NCBI GenBank assembly: GCA_937900065.1
Contig: CALCDS010000288.1
Location: forward strand, 1 to 14,210
DNA length: 14,210 bases
Direction: 5' to 3'
Origin: an uncultured Clostridiaceae bacterium
Lineage (GTDB): Bacteria > Bacillota > Clostridia > Clostridiales > Oxobacteraceae
The notes under the pieces were generated by a model that was given only the letters and a program-made list of their open reading frames with translations, made no database searches and had not been told where the DNA came from. Position 1 is the first letter of the stretch, and each line of letters begins with the position of its first letter. The translations under genes and the position numbers were made by a program. Of this stretch, positions 1 through 7,287 are shown piece by piece.

Positions 1-2
1 AA

Positions 3-824
3 AGATTAAATCAAAAGCATAATTACAAAAAACCACTTAAGATCGGCGGTTTTGGGTTATCGGGCGGGATCACACACTGGCACTTCTGGCAAGAGTTTTT
101 GGAGCTATTAAGCAAGGATGAGCAAAGGATCATTGATTTCTATTCTATGCATGAATATCATACGAATCCCCAGCGCATCATGGAATTTTGTATGCGACAT
201 CAAGAGATGATTAATGAACTCAATTTGCCAAACCTTCCTTTGCTCATGACCGAGTATGGTTTAAGAAATGGAGTTGGAGACGCCGGGCGGCCAACAAATA
301 TTCAAAATGCATCCGGTGAAATACCCGGAATGATACTGGGCTCGCATTACCCCAATCTAAAAATGTTTCCATGGTGCACTTTCCATAACCCTAATCAACA
401 AATAGGCAGAACCATGTTCATACTTAATGGGAAAAATGAATATATCCCTACGCCAAACGGGCATACGATGACCATGTTTAAAATGTTGGGCAGTTATGAA
501 CTCATGATTGAGGAATATGTGGAGAATAAAGCGGTTGCAACAATAGATGATGAGAGAATATGTGTTTTAGTTTCAAATCCAGGCAAAAATGAAACTGATG
601 TAGAGTTGATATTGAGAAATTTAGAAAACAAGAGGTATGAAATCAATCAATACATGGTAGACAGCCATACAAACAATTGCCTGACAGATCCAAAGTGCCG
701 CTCATTGCAAGTGACAAATAAACTCAACATTGCCGCAAGCGATAATAAATTGTGTATAAATGATAAAATGATAGGAGAATCCTTTTGTTTATGGACCATA
801 AAGGGTACTGCGGATACAATTTGA
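3..824 (+). CDS. Glycoside hydrolase (clan GH-A, GH39-like), C-terminal part
   Basis: The reading frame is open from the left edge, so this is the 3' end of a longer gene. The first internal TTG (position 99) is not a convincing start, because the protein reads sensibly upstream of it (GGFGLSGGITHWHFWQEF). About 273 residues are visible. Visible residues 43-54 (IIDFYSMHEYHT) and the segment LPLLMTEYG at about 78-86 look like late strands of a TIM barrel; Glu84 (codon 252-254) sits where clan GH-A retaining glycosidases carry the nucleophile. The last 130 or so residues look like the beta-rich domain that follows the barrel in GH39-type xylosidases. The acid/base glutamate would lie outside the window. 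No signal peptide can be judged. It converges on the LacI-type regulator downstream. The exact family and substrate are uncertain; it could be another GH-A family or a glycosidase-like protein of unknown activity. Confidence 0.6.
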   Translation, partial: RLNQKHNYKKPLKIGGFGLSGGITHWHFWQEFLELLSKDEQRIIDFYSMHEYHTNPQRIMEFCMRHQEMINELNLPNLPLLMTEYGLRNGVGDAGRPTNIQNASGEIPGMILGSHYPNLKMFPWCTFHNPNQQIGRTMFILNGKNEYIPTPNGHTMTMFKMLGSYELMIEEYVENKAVATIDDERICVLVSNPGKNETDVELILRNLENKRYEINQYMVDSHTNNCLTDPKCRSLQVTNKLNIAASDNKLCINDKMIGESFCLWTIKGTADTI

Positions 825-876
825 ATGAGCAATCAGTCTCGCTTTATCAAATAAAATATGAAATTTGCTCATTTAA
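821..876. terminator. Possible bidirectional terminator between convergent genes
   Basis: AATGAGCAA (824-832) and TTGCTCATT (865-873) form a 9-bp perfect inverted repeat. It extends outward to the TT/AA pairs at 821-822 and 875-876 with one G-T wobble. It overlaps the stop codon of the plus-strand glycosidase and lies 23 nt beyond the stop of the minus-strand regulator. The 32-nt loop and the weak T-tract make it an imperfect terminator, so this call rests mainly on its place between convergent genes. Confidence 0.4.
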
Positions 877-898
877 ATAATACTCTGAAATGTAATTT

Positions 899-1897
899 TT
901 AAGCCGTGCCTCTTATTATAAGTTCCGGTTTAAAAAATATAAGCTTTTGAGATATTTCAGCTCCTTCTATTATATCTATCAATAATTCACAGGACCTGTT
1001 TCCCATTTTATATATGGGCTGAGCAACCGTAGTCAGTTCAGGCTCTATAAATTCCGATATCCGTATATTATCAAATCCTATTATGCTGATATCATCGGGT
1101 ATTTTGTATCCCTTTCTGAGCAAAACCTTCATGCCGCCAAATGCCATTATATCACTGCTGTAAAATATGGAATCGAATTCAGTCCCTGATGACAGCATAT
1201 ATTCAGTTACAGCTTTTCCTCCTTCTATCGTAAAATCGCTTTCAAATATAAGTTTGCTGTCATATATTCCATACTGCCTTGCAGCACGTTTATATCCATT
1301 AAGCCTATTTTTAGAAGTCTCCAATCCTTTTGGCCCTTTGGCAAAAGCTATTTTCCTTTTACCTTTGTCATATAAGTATTTTATTCCCTGCATGACTCCT
1401 TCTTCATTATGGCAGTATACGCCATAGCCGTTTTCATATCCATCCACATACCTGTCTACAAGCACAAAGGGTATATTATTTGCTGTGAGCCTCTCCAGAT
1501 TTTTCCGGCTTTCACCGCCTGAAATAAATATGATGCCATCTACTAATTTGCTTATCATAAGTTCAATATATTTTTCTTCTTTTTTAATATTATTATCTGA
1601 GTTGCAGAACATAACATTGTATCCCCGATTATTTGCGCCGTCTTCTATAGCTCTTGCTATTTCAGAAAAAAAAGGGTTTGTAATGTCGGGGAGTATTATG
1701 CCTATTGTACCTGACTTATTGGTGCTCAAACTCCTTGCTATTGAATTGGGAATATAATGCATTTCCCTGGCTGTCTTTAATATCCTGTTTCTGGTTGCAT
1801 CGCTTATACATGAATCCTTTTTATTGAGCACCATTGAAACCGTAGCCTTAGATACGCCTGTCATACTAGCTATATCCATAATAGTAACCTTTTTCAT
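899..1897 (-). CDS. rbsR: LacI-family transcriptional regulator, probable ribose repressor
   Basis: This 332-residue protein is the usual size for the LacI family. The N-terminal helix-turn-helix lies at residues 4-24 (VTIMDIASMTGVSKATVSMVLN), followed by the hinge helix region (YIPNSIARSLSTNKSGTIG) and a periplasmic-binding-protein-like effector domain (IILPDITNPFFSEIARAIED onward). I chose the ATG at 1897 because GGAGG (1905-1909) sits 7 nt upstream and the family signature starts there; the frame is open to 2020, but that extension has no family character. The neighbouring ribose genes and the LacI-style palindrome in front of rbsK support a role as ribose-responsive repressor. The gene lies beyond the terminator of the ribose operon, so it is probably transcribed separately. 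In Bacillus subtilis rbsR is instead the first gene of the operon. Assignment to ribose is an inference from context; the family call is secure. Confidence 0.85.
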   Translation of the reverse strand: MKKVTIMDIASMTGVSKATVSMVLNKKDSCISDATRNRILKTAREMHYIPNSIARSLSTNKSGTIGIILPDITNPFFSEIARAIEDGANNRGYNVMFCNSDNNIKKEEKYIELMISKLVDGIIFISGGESRKNLERLTANNIPFVLVDRYVDGYENGYGVYCHNEEGVMQGIKYLYDKGKRKIAFAKGPKGLETSKNRLNGYKRAARQYGIYDSKLIFESDFTIEGGKAVTEYMLSSGTEFDSIFYSSDIMAFGGMKVLLRKGYKIPDDISIIGFDNIRISEFIEPELTTVAQPIYKMGNRSCELLIDIIEGAEISQKLIFFKPELIIRGTA

Positions 1898-2113
1898 ATA
1901 TAATCCTCCATAGCTATACATAACCATATTATAACGCATCAGTAGAAACCTTTTCTTATCTTCGCGCACTTTGACAAAGCGAAAAAGCTTCCTGCCTGAA
2001 AAACGAATCGATACCCGCATTCATAAGTTTAGGATATCTACTACCATATTATATCAGAACAGCACATGTATAGCATATATCAGATAAGTTTGCTTTCAAT
2101 CTACTTCGATATA
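1898..2113 (-). promoter_or_regulatory. Leader and probable promoter region of rbsR
   Basis: This 216-nt gap holds no gene. On the minus strand it has two TATAAT hexamers, at 1928-1933 and 2048-2053, both within a repeated TATAATATGGT context. Neither has a good -35 box at 16-18 nt. A small inverted repeat CTTTG-A-CAAAG (1969-1979) lies between them and could be an operator, but it does not match the CG-centred palindrome in front of rbsK. The region must carry the rbsR promoter if the terminator at 2114-2150 works; which box is used cannot be decided here. Confidence 0.4.
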
Positions 2114-2150
2114 TTAAAAAAATCCAGGATATGCTCCTGGACTTTTTTAA
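2114..2150 (-). terminator. Intrinsic terminator of the ribose operon
   Basis: TCCAGGA (2123-2129) and TCCTGGA (2135-2141) form a perfect 7-bp stem with the 5-nt loop TATGC. On the minus strand the stem is followed directly by a run of seven T. It starts 20 nt beyond the rbsB stop codon. A-rich and T-rich flanks on both sides would also let it work in the other direction. Confidence 0.9.
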
Positions 2151-2160
2151 TCTTAATACC

Positions 2161-3084
2161 TTATTTTTTTATGAGTTTCAAATCTACAGGTATCTGCTTT
2201 TCTACTTTTTCACCCTTTATGATCTTTACAGCATTTTCTACTGCCAGGCTTCCCATAAGATCCGGCTGCTGCGCAACAGTTGCGGCCATCTCTCCGCTTT
2301 GGATCGCCTTTTGTGCATCATCTGTTCCATCAAATCCAACAATCAATACTTTCTTGTTGGCAGTCTTTAATGCCTGCAGTGCACCTAAAGCCATTTCATC
2401 ATTATGTGAAAATACAGCATCGAAATCCGGATTAGCCTGTATTATGTTCTGCATTACATCCAGGCCCTTTTGCCTGTCAAATTGTGCTGTTTGGCTGGCA
2501 ACTACTTTGACTCCTTCTTTTCCGTCAACAGCACTATGGAAGCCCTTGCCTCTGTCATTTGTTGCAGATGCACCTGGTATTCCTTGAAGTTCCACTATAT
2601 TGCCTTTTCCTCCGAGCTGCTCAAGTATGAATTCTGCCGCCATCTTTCCTCCTGCTACGTTATCTGATGCTATATGGCATACGACATCTCCTCCATTGGC
2701 AGCCCTGTCTACAGTTATTACAGGCACTTTCTTGTCATTTGCAACCTTTATTGAGTTTGCAACCGCATCGCTGTCCGTAGGGTTGATTATAAGAACTGCT
2801 ATACCCTGCTGCACAAGGTCTTCGACGTTTGACCTTTCCTTGGAAGCATCATTTTGTGAATCAGCAACTGTAAGCTGATAACCGAGTTCATCCGCCTTCT
2901 TCTGTGCTCCATCTTTCAATGTTACAAAGAACGGGTTGTCCTGAGTAGAAACTACCAAGCCTATCTTCTTCTTTTCCGTATTTTGCGTGCTGCCGCCAGT
3001 TTGAGAACTGCCGCATCCTGAAAGAGTACCCAGCATCAATACCAGAGTCATGGTTACGCAAAATACTCTTAATAACTTTCTCAT
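2161..3084 (-). CDS. rbsB: Ribose ABC transporter, substrate-binding lipoprotein
   Basis: RbsB captures ribose outside the membrane and delivers it to RbsC/RbsA. The 307-residue protein starts with a lipoprotein signal: basic MRKLLR, a hydrophobic stretch, and the lipobox LSGC with Cys24 as the lipidated residue, then a Ser/Gly/Thr-rich linker to about residue 35. The mature part shows the pattern of the sugar-binding family (Peripla_BP_4): QDNPFFVTLKDGAQKKADELG near residues 52-72, INPTDSDAVANSI, VDRAANGG, GIPGASATNDRGKGF, and SHNDEMALGALQA followed by VGFDGTDDAQKAI. These resemble Bacillus RbsB closely over the whole length. AGGGGG is placed 8 nt before the ATG, and the rbsC stop codon lies 34 nt upstream. 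It is the last gene before the operon terminator. Confidence 0.95.
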   Translation of the reverse strand: MRKLLRVFCVTMTLVLMLGTLSGCGSSQTGGSTQNTEKKKIGLVVSTQDNPFFVTLKDGAQKKADELGYQLTVADSQNDASKERSNVEDLVQQGIAVLIINPTDSDAVANSIKVANDKKVPVITVDRAANGGDVVCHIASDNVAGGKMAAEFILEQLGGKGNIVELQGIPGASATNDRGKGFHSAVDGKEGVKVVASQTAQFDRQKGLDVMQNIIQANPDFDAVFSHNDEMALGALQALKTANKKVLIVGFDGTDDAQKAIQSGEMAATVAQQPDLMGSLAVENAVKIIKGEKVEKQIPVDLKLIKK

Positions 3085-3118
3085 TTATATAACCCCCTAT
3101 ATATAAATTTTTTGAAGC

Positions 3119-4048
3119 CTATTTGTTTTTCTTGTCCATCATCACAGCAAGTAAAATGACCACACCTTTTACTATGGACTGATAAAAAGGAGATACGTTT
3201 AAAAGATTGAGCCCATTGTTCAACACTCCTATTATCATTGCACCTATAATAGAACCTATTATTGTGCCTTCTCCTCCTGCCATGCTTGTTCCACCAAGCA
3301 CAACAGCAGCGATTGCATCCATTTCATATCCTGATCCTGCATTAGGAGAAGCAGAGCCTATTCTGCTTGTTACTATAACTCCACTTATCGCAGCAAAAAC
3401 ACCTGATAATATATAAACAATTGTTTTTACAGAGTCTGTATTGATTCCAGTCAGTCTCGCTGAATCTTCATTCCCGCCGAGAGCATATACGTATCTTCCA
3501 AAACGGGTTTGGTTTATAACATACCAAGTAATCAAAAATATCAATATTACTATAAAAACAGGAAATGGCACTTCCAAAAATCTATAATTGCCTATAAACA
3601 TAAAACCTGAACTAAGTCCTGAAATCGGTATGCCATTGGTATATACGTAAGTCACACCCCTTAATATAGACATTGTAGAAAGAGTGACTATAAAAGGTTG
3701 TATTTTCATTTTTGATATTACCGCGCCATTGAATAATCCTATCAAACTGCCTATGGCAAGGGCAACTAATAGAGCAATCAATATGCTCACATTGGATTTG
3801 ACCAATGACGCTGTAACAGCACCAGCGATTGCAACAACAGAACCTACTGAAAGGTCTATGCCGCCCGTCAGTATAACGCATGTCATTCCGATTGCAATAA
3901 TTGCATTCACTGAAATCTGTGTCAGCACGTTCATTATATTGCTTATGCCAATAAACCTTGGAGTCATTATGGACAAAACCAGGCACAATATAATCAACAC
4001 AAATACAGCTCTGTATTTAAATATTAGAGACTTTATATCCTTTTTCAT
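3119..4048 (-). CDS. rbsC: Ribose ABC transporter, permease
   Basis: This integral membrane subunit forms the ribose channel, normally as a dimer served by RbsA. The protein is about 309 residues long, rich in hydrophobic segments, and belongs to the BPD_transp_2 family. Conserved stretches include AIGMTCVILTGGIDLSVGS near residues 50-70 and, near the C-terminus, AAVVLGGTSMAGGEGTIIGS and LNLLNVSPFYQSIVKG. Two ATG codons lie close together (4054 and 4048). The Shine-Dalgarno GAGGAGG (4056-4062) is 1 nt from the first and 7 nt from the second, so the second is preferred; the protein then begins MKKDIKSLIF. That Shine-Dalgarno overlaps the rbsA stop codon, so translation of rbsA and rbsC is probably coupled. 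Confidence 0.94.
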   Translation of the reverse strand: MKKDIKSLIFKYRAVFVLIILCLVLSIMTPRFIGISNIMNVLTQISVNAIIAIGMTCVILTGGIDLSVGSVVAIAGAVTASLVKSNVSILIALLVALAIGSLIGLFNGAVISKMKIQPFIVTLSTMSILRGVTYVYTNGIPISGLSSGFMFIGNYRFLEVPFPVFIVILIFLITWYVINQTRFGRYVYALGGNEDSARLTGINTDSVKTIVYILSGVFAAISGVIVTSRIGSASPNAGSGYEMDAIAAVVLGGTSMAGGEGTIIGSIIGAMIIGVLNNGLNLLNVSPFYQSIVKGVVILLAVMMDKKNK

Positions 4049-4060
4049 ATCCATGCCTCC

Positions 4061-5563
4061 TCAACTTAAGCCCATTGCATATTTCATTATTTTTTCCTGG
4101 TATACTTCTTCCCTGCTTAGAGTACCTGTTACTTTTCCTTCATGCATAACAATTATCCTATCGCATACGCCGATTATCTCTTCCATCTCGGAGGATATCA
4201 TAACTATTGCCATCCCGGACTTTTTAAGTTCATTTAATATTTCATATATTTCCTTTTTCGCACCTACATCTATGCCTCTTGTAGGTTCATCAATAATGAG
4301 CACTCTGGGCCCAACCATTATCCATTTCGCAAATATAGCTTTCTGTTGGTTTCCTCCACTCAAATTCTTTATTATCTGATCATATCCGGTAGTCTTTATT
4401 GATAGTTTTTGTATCTGTTCCTTGAAATCTTTATGTTCCATTTTTTTATCTATTTTCTTTAGTTTTCTTTCATATTTCTTTAGGTTTGCAAGGGACATAT
4501 TGCTTCCAACGGGCATCTTGAGTATTATGCCCTCTTTTTTTCTGTCTTCAGGAAGATATGCAATGCGGTTTTTTATTGCATCCATTGGAGATGATATCTC
4601 TACCTTAGAATTGTCCATATAAATGCTTCCGGATGTCTTTTTATATTCCCCGTATATAAGCTTTGCAACTTCGGTCCTTCCTGCCCCCATAAGCCCTGCT
4701 ATTCCAAGTATCTCTCCCTCTCTTACTTCAAAAGATACATTTTTAACTCTATCACCCATGCTCAGGTTTTCTACCTTCAGTATGACATTTCCAGGCTTTG
4801 CTTTTACATATGGATATTGCTCTTTAAGTTCTCTTCCAACCATTTTTGATATAAGATCATCTTTTGTCACTTCACTCACATCCATTTGCCCTATATACTT
4901 TCCGTCTCTCAAAACCGTTATCATATCGCATATTTTAAATATTTCATCCAATCTATGGGATATATATATTACAGCTATTCCCTGGGATGTAAGTTTTTTG
5001 ATCAAAGCGAATAATTTCTGTATTTCAGAATCAGTCAATGCGGCTGTGGCTTCGTCCATGACAAGTATCCGAACATTTCTGGACACAGCCTTCACGATTT
5101 CAACCATTTGCATTTCACCAACAGTAAGGTCTTTCACAAGTATATCCGTATCAATACTACAGCCTTCTTGGTCAAGAAATTCTCTTGCCTTTAACCTCAT
5201 CTCTGCCTTGTTAATCCTTTTGCTTAGTTTGTTATAAATTTCATTCCCGAGAAATATGTTTTCCCATACCGTAAGATTTGGCAGCAGGCTCAACTCCTGA
5301 TGAATAATGGATATCCCCATATCCTGTGCATCTTTAATAGAATGAATCAATACTTCCTTGCCCTCAATATATATTTTGCCTTCATCCATACTGTAGATGC
5401 CGCAGAGTATATTCATTAAAGTAGACTTTCCAGCACCATTTTCTCCAAGCAGAGCCATCACTTTTCCTGAATAGGCATCCAAGTTGACATTTTCAAGTGC
5501 CTTGACGCCCGGGAATGATTTGGATATGCCGACCATCCTGAGTATTGGCATGCCGCGGTCCAT
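4061..5563 (-). CDS. rbsA: Ribose ABC transporter, ATP-binding protein
   Basis: RbsA hydrolyses ATP on the inner face of the membrane to drive import through RbsC. The 500-residue length is typical, with two fused nucleotide-binding domains. Domain 1 has Walker A GENGAGKST (40-48), signature LTVGEMQ (146-152) and Walker B ILVMDEATAAL (166-176). Domain 2 has the usual degenerate Walker A GLMGAGRTE (290-298), signature LSGGNQQK (401-408) and Walker B VLIIDEPTRGIDVGAK (421-436). The altered second site is normal for the sugar ATPases of this class. AAGGAG (5572-5577) precedes the ATG by 8 nt and touches the rbsD stop codon, which ends 13 nt upstream, so these two genes are also tightly coupled. 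Confidence 0.96.
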   Translation of the reverse strand: MDRGMPILRMVGISKSFPGVKALENVNLDAYSGKVMALLGENGAGKSTLMNILCGIYSMDEGKIYIEGKEVLIHSIKDAQDMGISIIHQELSLLPNLTVWENIFLGNEIYNKLSKRINKAEMRLKAREFLDQEGCSIDTDILVKDLTVGEMQMVEIVKAVSRNVRILVMDEATAALTDSEIQKLFALIKKLTSQGIAVIYISHRLDEIFKICDMITVLRDGKYIGQMDVSEVTKDDLISKMVGRELKEQYPYVKAKPGNVILKVENLSMGDRVKNVSFEVREGEILGIAGLMGAGRTEVAKLIYGEYKKTSGSIYMDNSKVEISSPMDAIKNRIAYLPEDRKKEGIILKMPVGSNMSLANLKKYERKLKKIDKKMEHKDFKEQIQKLSIKTTGYDQIIKNLSGGNQQKAIFAKWIMVGPRVLIIDEPTRGIDVGAKKEIYEILNELKKSGMAIVMISSEMEEIIGVCDRIIVMHEGKVTGTLSREEVYQEKIMKYAMGLS

Positions 5564-5576
5564 AATATCATCTCCT

Positions 5577-5972
5577 TTAAAAGATAACTCCTGACTTCAA
5601 TATTACATTGGCATAAGAAGTCTGTTCTCCTGTTCTTATCACTGCCCTGCAATCCTTGAGCATTTTCTTAAGTTCTTCATGGGATACTGTTGTAATCTTA
5701 ATGCCGCTTAATTCTTTTTTCATATCCTCATACAGTTGAGGGCTCTTTTTAATGACCTCTTCTGCAATTATAGCCTCATCCACTTTAAGTTCTATCAGTA
5801 CATTATGCAGTGTATCTATAAAAGAAGGTATGTTTTTAGTAAGAGCTATGTCTATTCTCCTGGTCTCGTCCGGGATAGGAAGTCCACAGTCTCCTATGGC
5901 GAGAGTATCTCCATGTCCCATTTTTGATATTACTTCTGAAATACCTGAATTCAAAACTCCTGTCTTTTTCAA
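5577..5972 (-). CDS. rbsD: D-ribose pyranase
   Basis: RbsD interconverts the beta-pyranose and beta-furanose forms of ribose so that the kinase receives its substrate. I set the start at the TTG at 5972-5970, because GGGGAGG (5980-5986) lies 7 nt before it and the protein then reads (M)KKTGVLNSGISEVISKMGHGD and is exactly 131 residues, the usual length. The longer frame to 6038 would add 22 residues with no family character. Functional residues known for the family are all present in this numbering: His20, Asp28 (IGDCGLPIP), His98, Tyr120 and Asn122 (TSYANVILKSGVIF). It lies just upstream of rbsA and is separated from rbsK by 384 nt, mostly taken up by an inserted miniature element. Confidence 0.95.
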   Translation of the reverse strand: MKKTGVLNSGISEVISKMGHGDTLAIGDCGLPIPDETRRIDIALTKNIPSFIDTLHNVLIELKVDEAIIAEEVIKKSPQLYEDMKKELSGIKITTVSHEELKKMLKDCRAVIRTGEQTSYANVILKSGVIF

Positions 5973-6100
5973 GTTTAAGCCTCCCCATATATATTTATAA
6001 CGAAACGGCAGATGTCTCCCCGCTTCAGTTTTCAGCAAGTTAGTTTCGCCTACTGAAGCTATTATGGACTGTTTTCATAGACCATCTACATTGGTTGTTT
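5973..6100 (-). other. Structured leader upstream of rbsD
   Basis: Non-coding stretch between rbsD and the miniature element. GCTTCAGT (6022-6029) and ACTGAAGC (6052-6059) form a perfect 8-bp stem with a 22-nt loop. CGAAAC (6001-6006) can pair with GTTTCG (6043-6048) inside that loop, giving an interlocked, pseudoknot-like arrangement. No clear promoter is seen; a TATAAA lies just before the ribosome binding site but has no -35 partner. I recognise no known riboswitch here. Confidence 0.35.
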
Positions 6101-6108
6101 TTATTTTT
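6101..6108. repeat. Target-site duplication, left copy
   Basis: TTATTTTT directly abuts the left end of the miniature element and is repeated exactly at 6338-6345. An 8-bp duplication of this kind is what a cut-and-paste or replicative transposase leaves on insertion. Confidence 0.85.
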
Positions 6109-6146
6109 GGCTCTGTTTAACAAATATGCCGATTTTTTGAGCAATC
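6109..6146 (+). repeat. Left terminal inverted repeat of the MITE
   Basis: This end matches the reverse complement of 6301-6337. The two outer matching blocks are GGCT(C/A)TGTT(T/A)AA at the tip and TG-x-x-GATTTTT(T)GAGCA inside, with a more diverged middle of about 7 nt. Confidence 0.8.
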
Positions 6147-6170
6147 CGAGTGAGCGGTGTGAGCGCTTTT

Positions 6171-6278
6171 GCTAAGTTCTCGGCGAAATTGCCGAAGTGA
6201 ATCCTAGAACTTTTGCTTGTCTGAGCGCAGCGAGTTGCAAAAGTTCTTGATGAACGAGAACAATAAGCCTTAGAACTT
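6171..6278 (-). repeat. Alternating inverted-repeat core of the MITE
   Basis: GTTCT occurs at 6176-6180 and 6243-6247, and its complement AGAAC at 6206-6210, 6257-6261 and 6272-6276. The strongest pairing is AGAACTTTTGC (6206-6216) with GCAAAAGTTCT (6237-6247), a perfect 11-bp stem around a 20-nt loop. GTTCTCG (6176-6182) can also pair with CGAGAAC (6255-6261), and CGGC-GAAATT-GCCG (6181-6194) forms a small hairpin. Several of these pairings exclude each other. Confidence 0.7.
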
Positions 6279-6300
6279 AAAAAGTGCGAACGGGCGAACA

Positions 6301-6337
6301 GAATGCTCAAAAATCAACACTACGCTTTAACATAGCC
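6301..6337 (-). repeat. Right terminal inverted repeat of the MITE
   Basis: On the minus strand this starts GGCTATGTTAAAG and continues to TTGATTTTTGAGCATTC, mirroring the left end at 6109-6146. The last base, 6337, abuts the right target duplication. Confidence 0.8.
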
Positions 6338-6345
6338 TTATTTTT
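6338..6345. repeat. Target-site duplication, right copy
   Basis: TTATTTTT, identical to 6101-6108, directly follows the right end of the miniature element and lies 11 nt beyond the rbsK stop codon. Confidence 0.85.
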
Positions 6346-6356
6346 AAGGTAGACGC

Positions 6357-7271
6357 CTATATAACTTCATCAATAAAAGGCAAAGACGGCTGGGCGCCAT
6401 GCCTTTGTACTGCTATTGACGATACTTTGTTTCCGAAAACTACAGCATCTTTTACATATTCATATTTTAAGCATTTATATTTGCACAGTCTGCTTGCACA
6501 AGCTCCTATAAAAGCATCTCCAGCGGCAGTTGTGTCAACTGCCTTGACTTTATACGCATCAATAATTTCAGCCTTATCCTTAGAGATGATAGCAGCCCCC
6601 CTGCTTCCAAGAGTTATCACCACATACTCAACGCCGTACCTTTGAAATTCAGCTGCGGCTCTTTTGGCAGAATCCATATCTTTTACAGCAATTCCTGTAA
6701 GTGCTTCAGCTTCAGTTTCATTGGGAACAATCAAATCTGTAAATTTAAAAAGTTCATCAGGTACATGACTTACCGGAGCAGGATTCAGCAATGTAAACAC
6801 GTTGTTCTCCTTTGCAATCTTAAATGCTCTTAAAGTGGCAGGAATGGGTGTCTCAAACTGTGCCACTATTATATCTGAACTTTTTATTATACTCTCTGCT
6901 GCGTCTATTTCATTTTCATCTATGCTCATGTTTGAACCGGGATCAACTATAATGGAATTGTTCCCTTCACAATCAACAGCAATGATTGCCGTGCCTGTCG
7001 GCTTGTCGGCCTCTATGCCAACATGATCCGTATTTATTCCATCAGCCTTAAGCTTTTTTACCAGATGATCTCCATTGCTGTCGCGCCCGACCTTTCCTAT
7101 CATGAAAACATTTGCTCCCAGTCTTGCTGCAGCTACAGCCTGGTTTGCACCCTTGCCTCCCGGATTTTTTTTAACTCCATTGGAAAGGACAGTCTCGCCT
7201 AATCGTGGTATTTTATTTACTCCCAATACCACATCCATGTTTATGCTTCCAAGTACGCAAACATTTTTCAA
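6357..7271 (-). CDS. rbsK: Ribokinase
   Basis: RbsK uses ATP to phosphorylate ribose to ribose-5-phosphate in the cytoplasm, feeding the pentose phosphate pathway. Counted from the TTG at 7271-7269, the PfkB-family protein has 304 residues and begins (M)KNVCVLGSINMDVV. Motifs are GGKGANQ (38-44, sugar-binding signature), NPAP (163-166), NETEAE (184-189) and DTTAAGD (246-252), where Asp252 is the catalytic base; the AAGD form is also found in Escherichia coli RbsK. A GTG at 7280-7278 is an alternative start three codons earlier, but it lies inside the AAGGTGAT Shine-Dalgarno sequence (7276-7283), so the TTG is preferred. This is the first gene of the operon, directly behind promoter and operator. 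The gap to rbsD now holds a miniature element. Confidence 0.94.
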   Translation of the reverse strand: MKNVCVLGSINMDVVLGVNKIPRLGETVLSNGVKKNPGGKGANQAVAAARLGANVFMIGKVGRDSNGDHLVKKLKADGINTDHVGIEADKPTGTAIIAVDCEGNNSIIVDPGSNMSIDENEIDAAESIIKSSDIIVAQFETPIPATLRAFKIAKENNVFTLLNPAPVSHVPDELFKFTDLIVPNETEAEALTGIAVKDMDSAKRAAAEFQRYGVEYVVITLGSRGAAIISKDKAEIIDAYKVKAVDTTAAGDAFIGACASRLCKYKCLKYEYVKDAVVFGNKVSSIAVQRHGAQPSLPFIDEVI

Positions 7272-7287
7272 TATAATCACCTTCTAA

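Larger units (their letters stand above)
6109..6337. mobile_element. 229-bp miniature inverted-repeat transposable element (MITE)
   Basis: The two ends form imperfect terminal inverted repeats of 37-38 nt. The left end reads GGCTCTGTTTAACA and the right end, on the other strand, GGCTATGTTAAAGC. Further in, both carry GATTTTT(T)GAGCA. The element is flanked by perfect TTATTTTT duplications. It has no credible gene: a 69-codon frame across it on the minus strand lacks a ribosome binding site and protein character. The interior is about 45% GC by hand count and rich in short inverted repeats, so it differs from its surroundings. It must have been mobilised by a transposase encoded elsewhere. Ends beginning GG plus an 8-bp duplication fit several insertion-sequence families (for example IS6, ISL3 or IS1595), and I cannot choose between them. 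It lies in the rbsK-rbsD gap, 19 nt beyond the rbsK stop codon, without breaking either gene. Confidence 0.85.

Noticed and set aside
1898..2020. N-terminal extension of the LacI-type regulator by 41 residues
   Set aside because: The start at 1897 has GGAGG at ideal distance and begins the family signature. The extension overlaps a TATAAT hexamer and is not LacI-like.
2066..2587. 173-codon plus-strand frame opposite the rbsB gene
   Set aside because: It is antisense to a strongly supported gene, and its Ser/Phe/Cys-rich composition is typical of a shadow frame.
3684..4379. 231-codon plus-strand frame opposite rbsC and rbsA
   Set aside because: It spans the junction of two well-supported minus-strand genes and has the composition of an antisense shadow.
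6101..6310. A 69-codon minus-strand frame across the MITE
   Set aside because: No ribosome binding site and no protein character. It lies wholly within repeat-rich mobile DNA and its target duplication.
6334..6350. CCTTA-TTTT-TAAGG hairpin just after rbsK, considered as a terminator
   Set aside because: The short AT-rich stem arises from the element end plus its target duplication, and no T-run follows on the transcribed strand.
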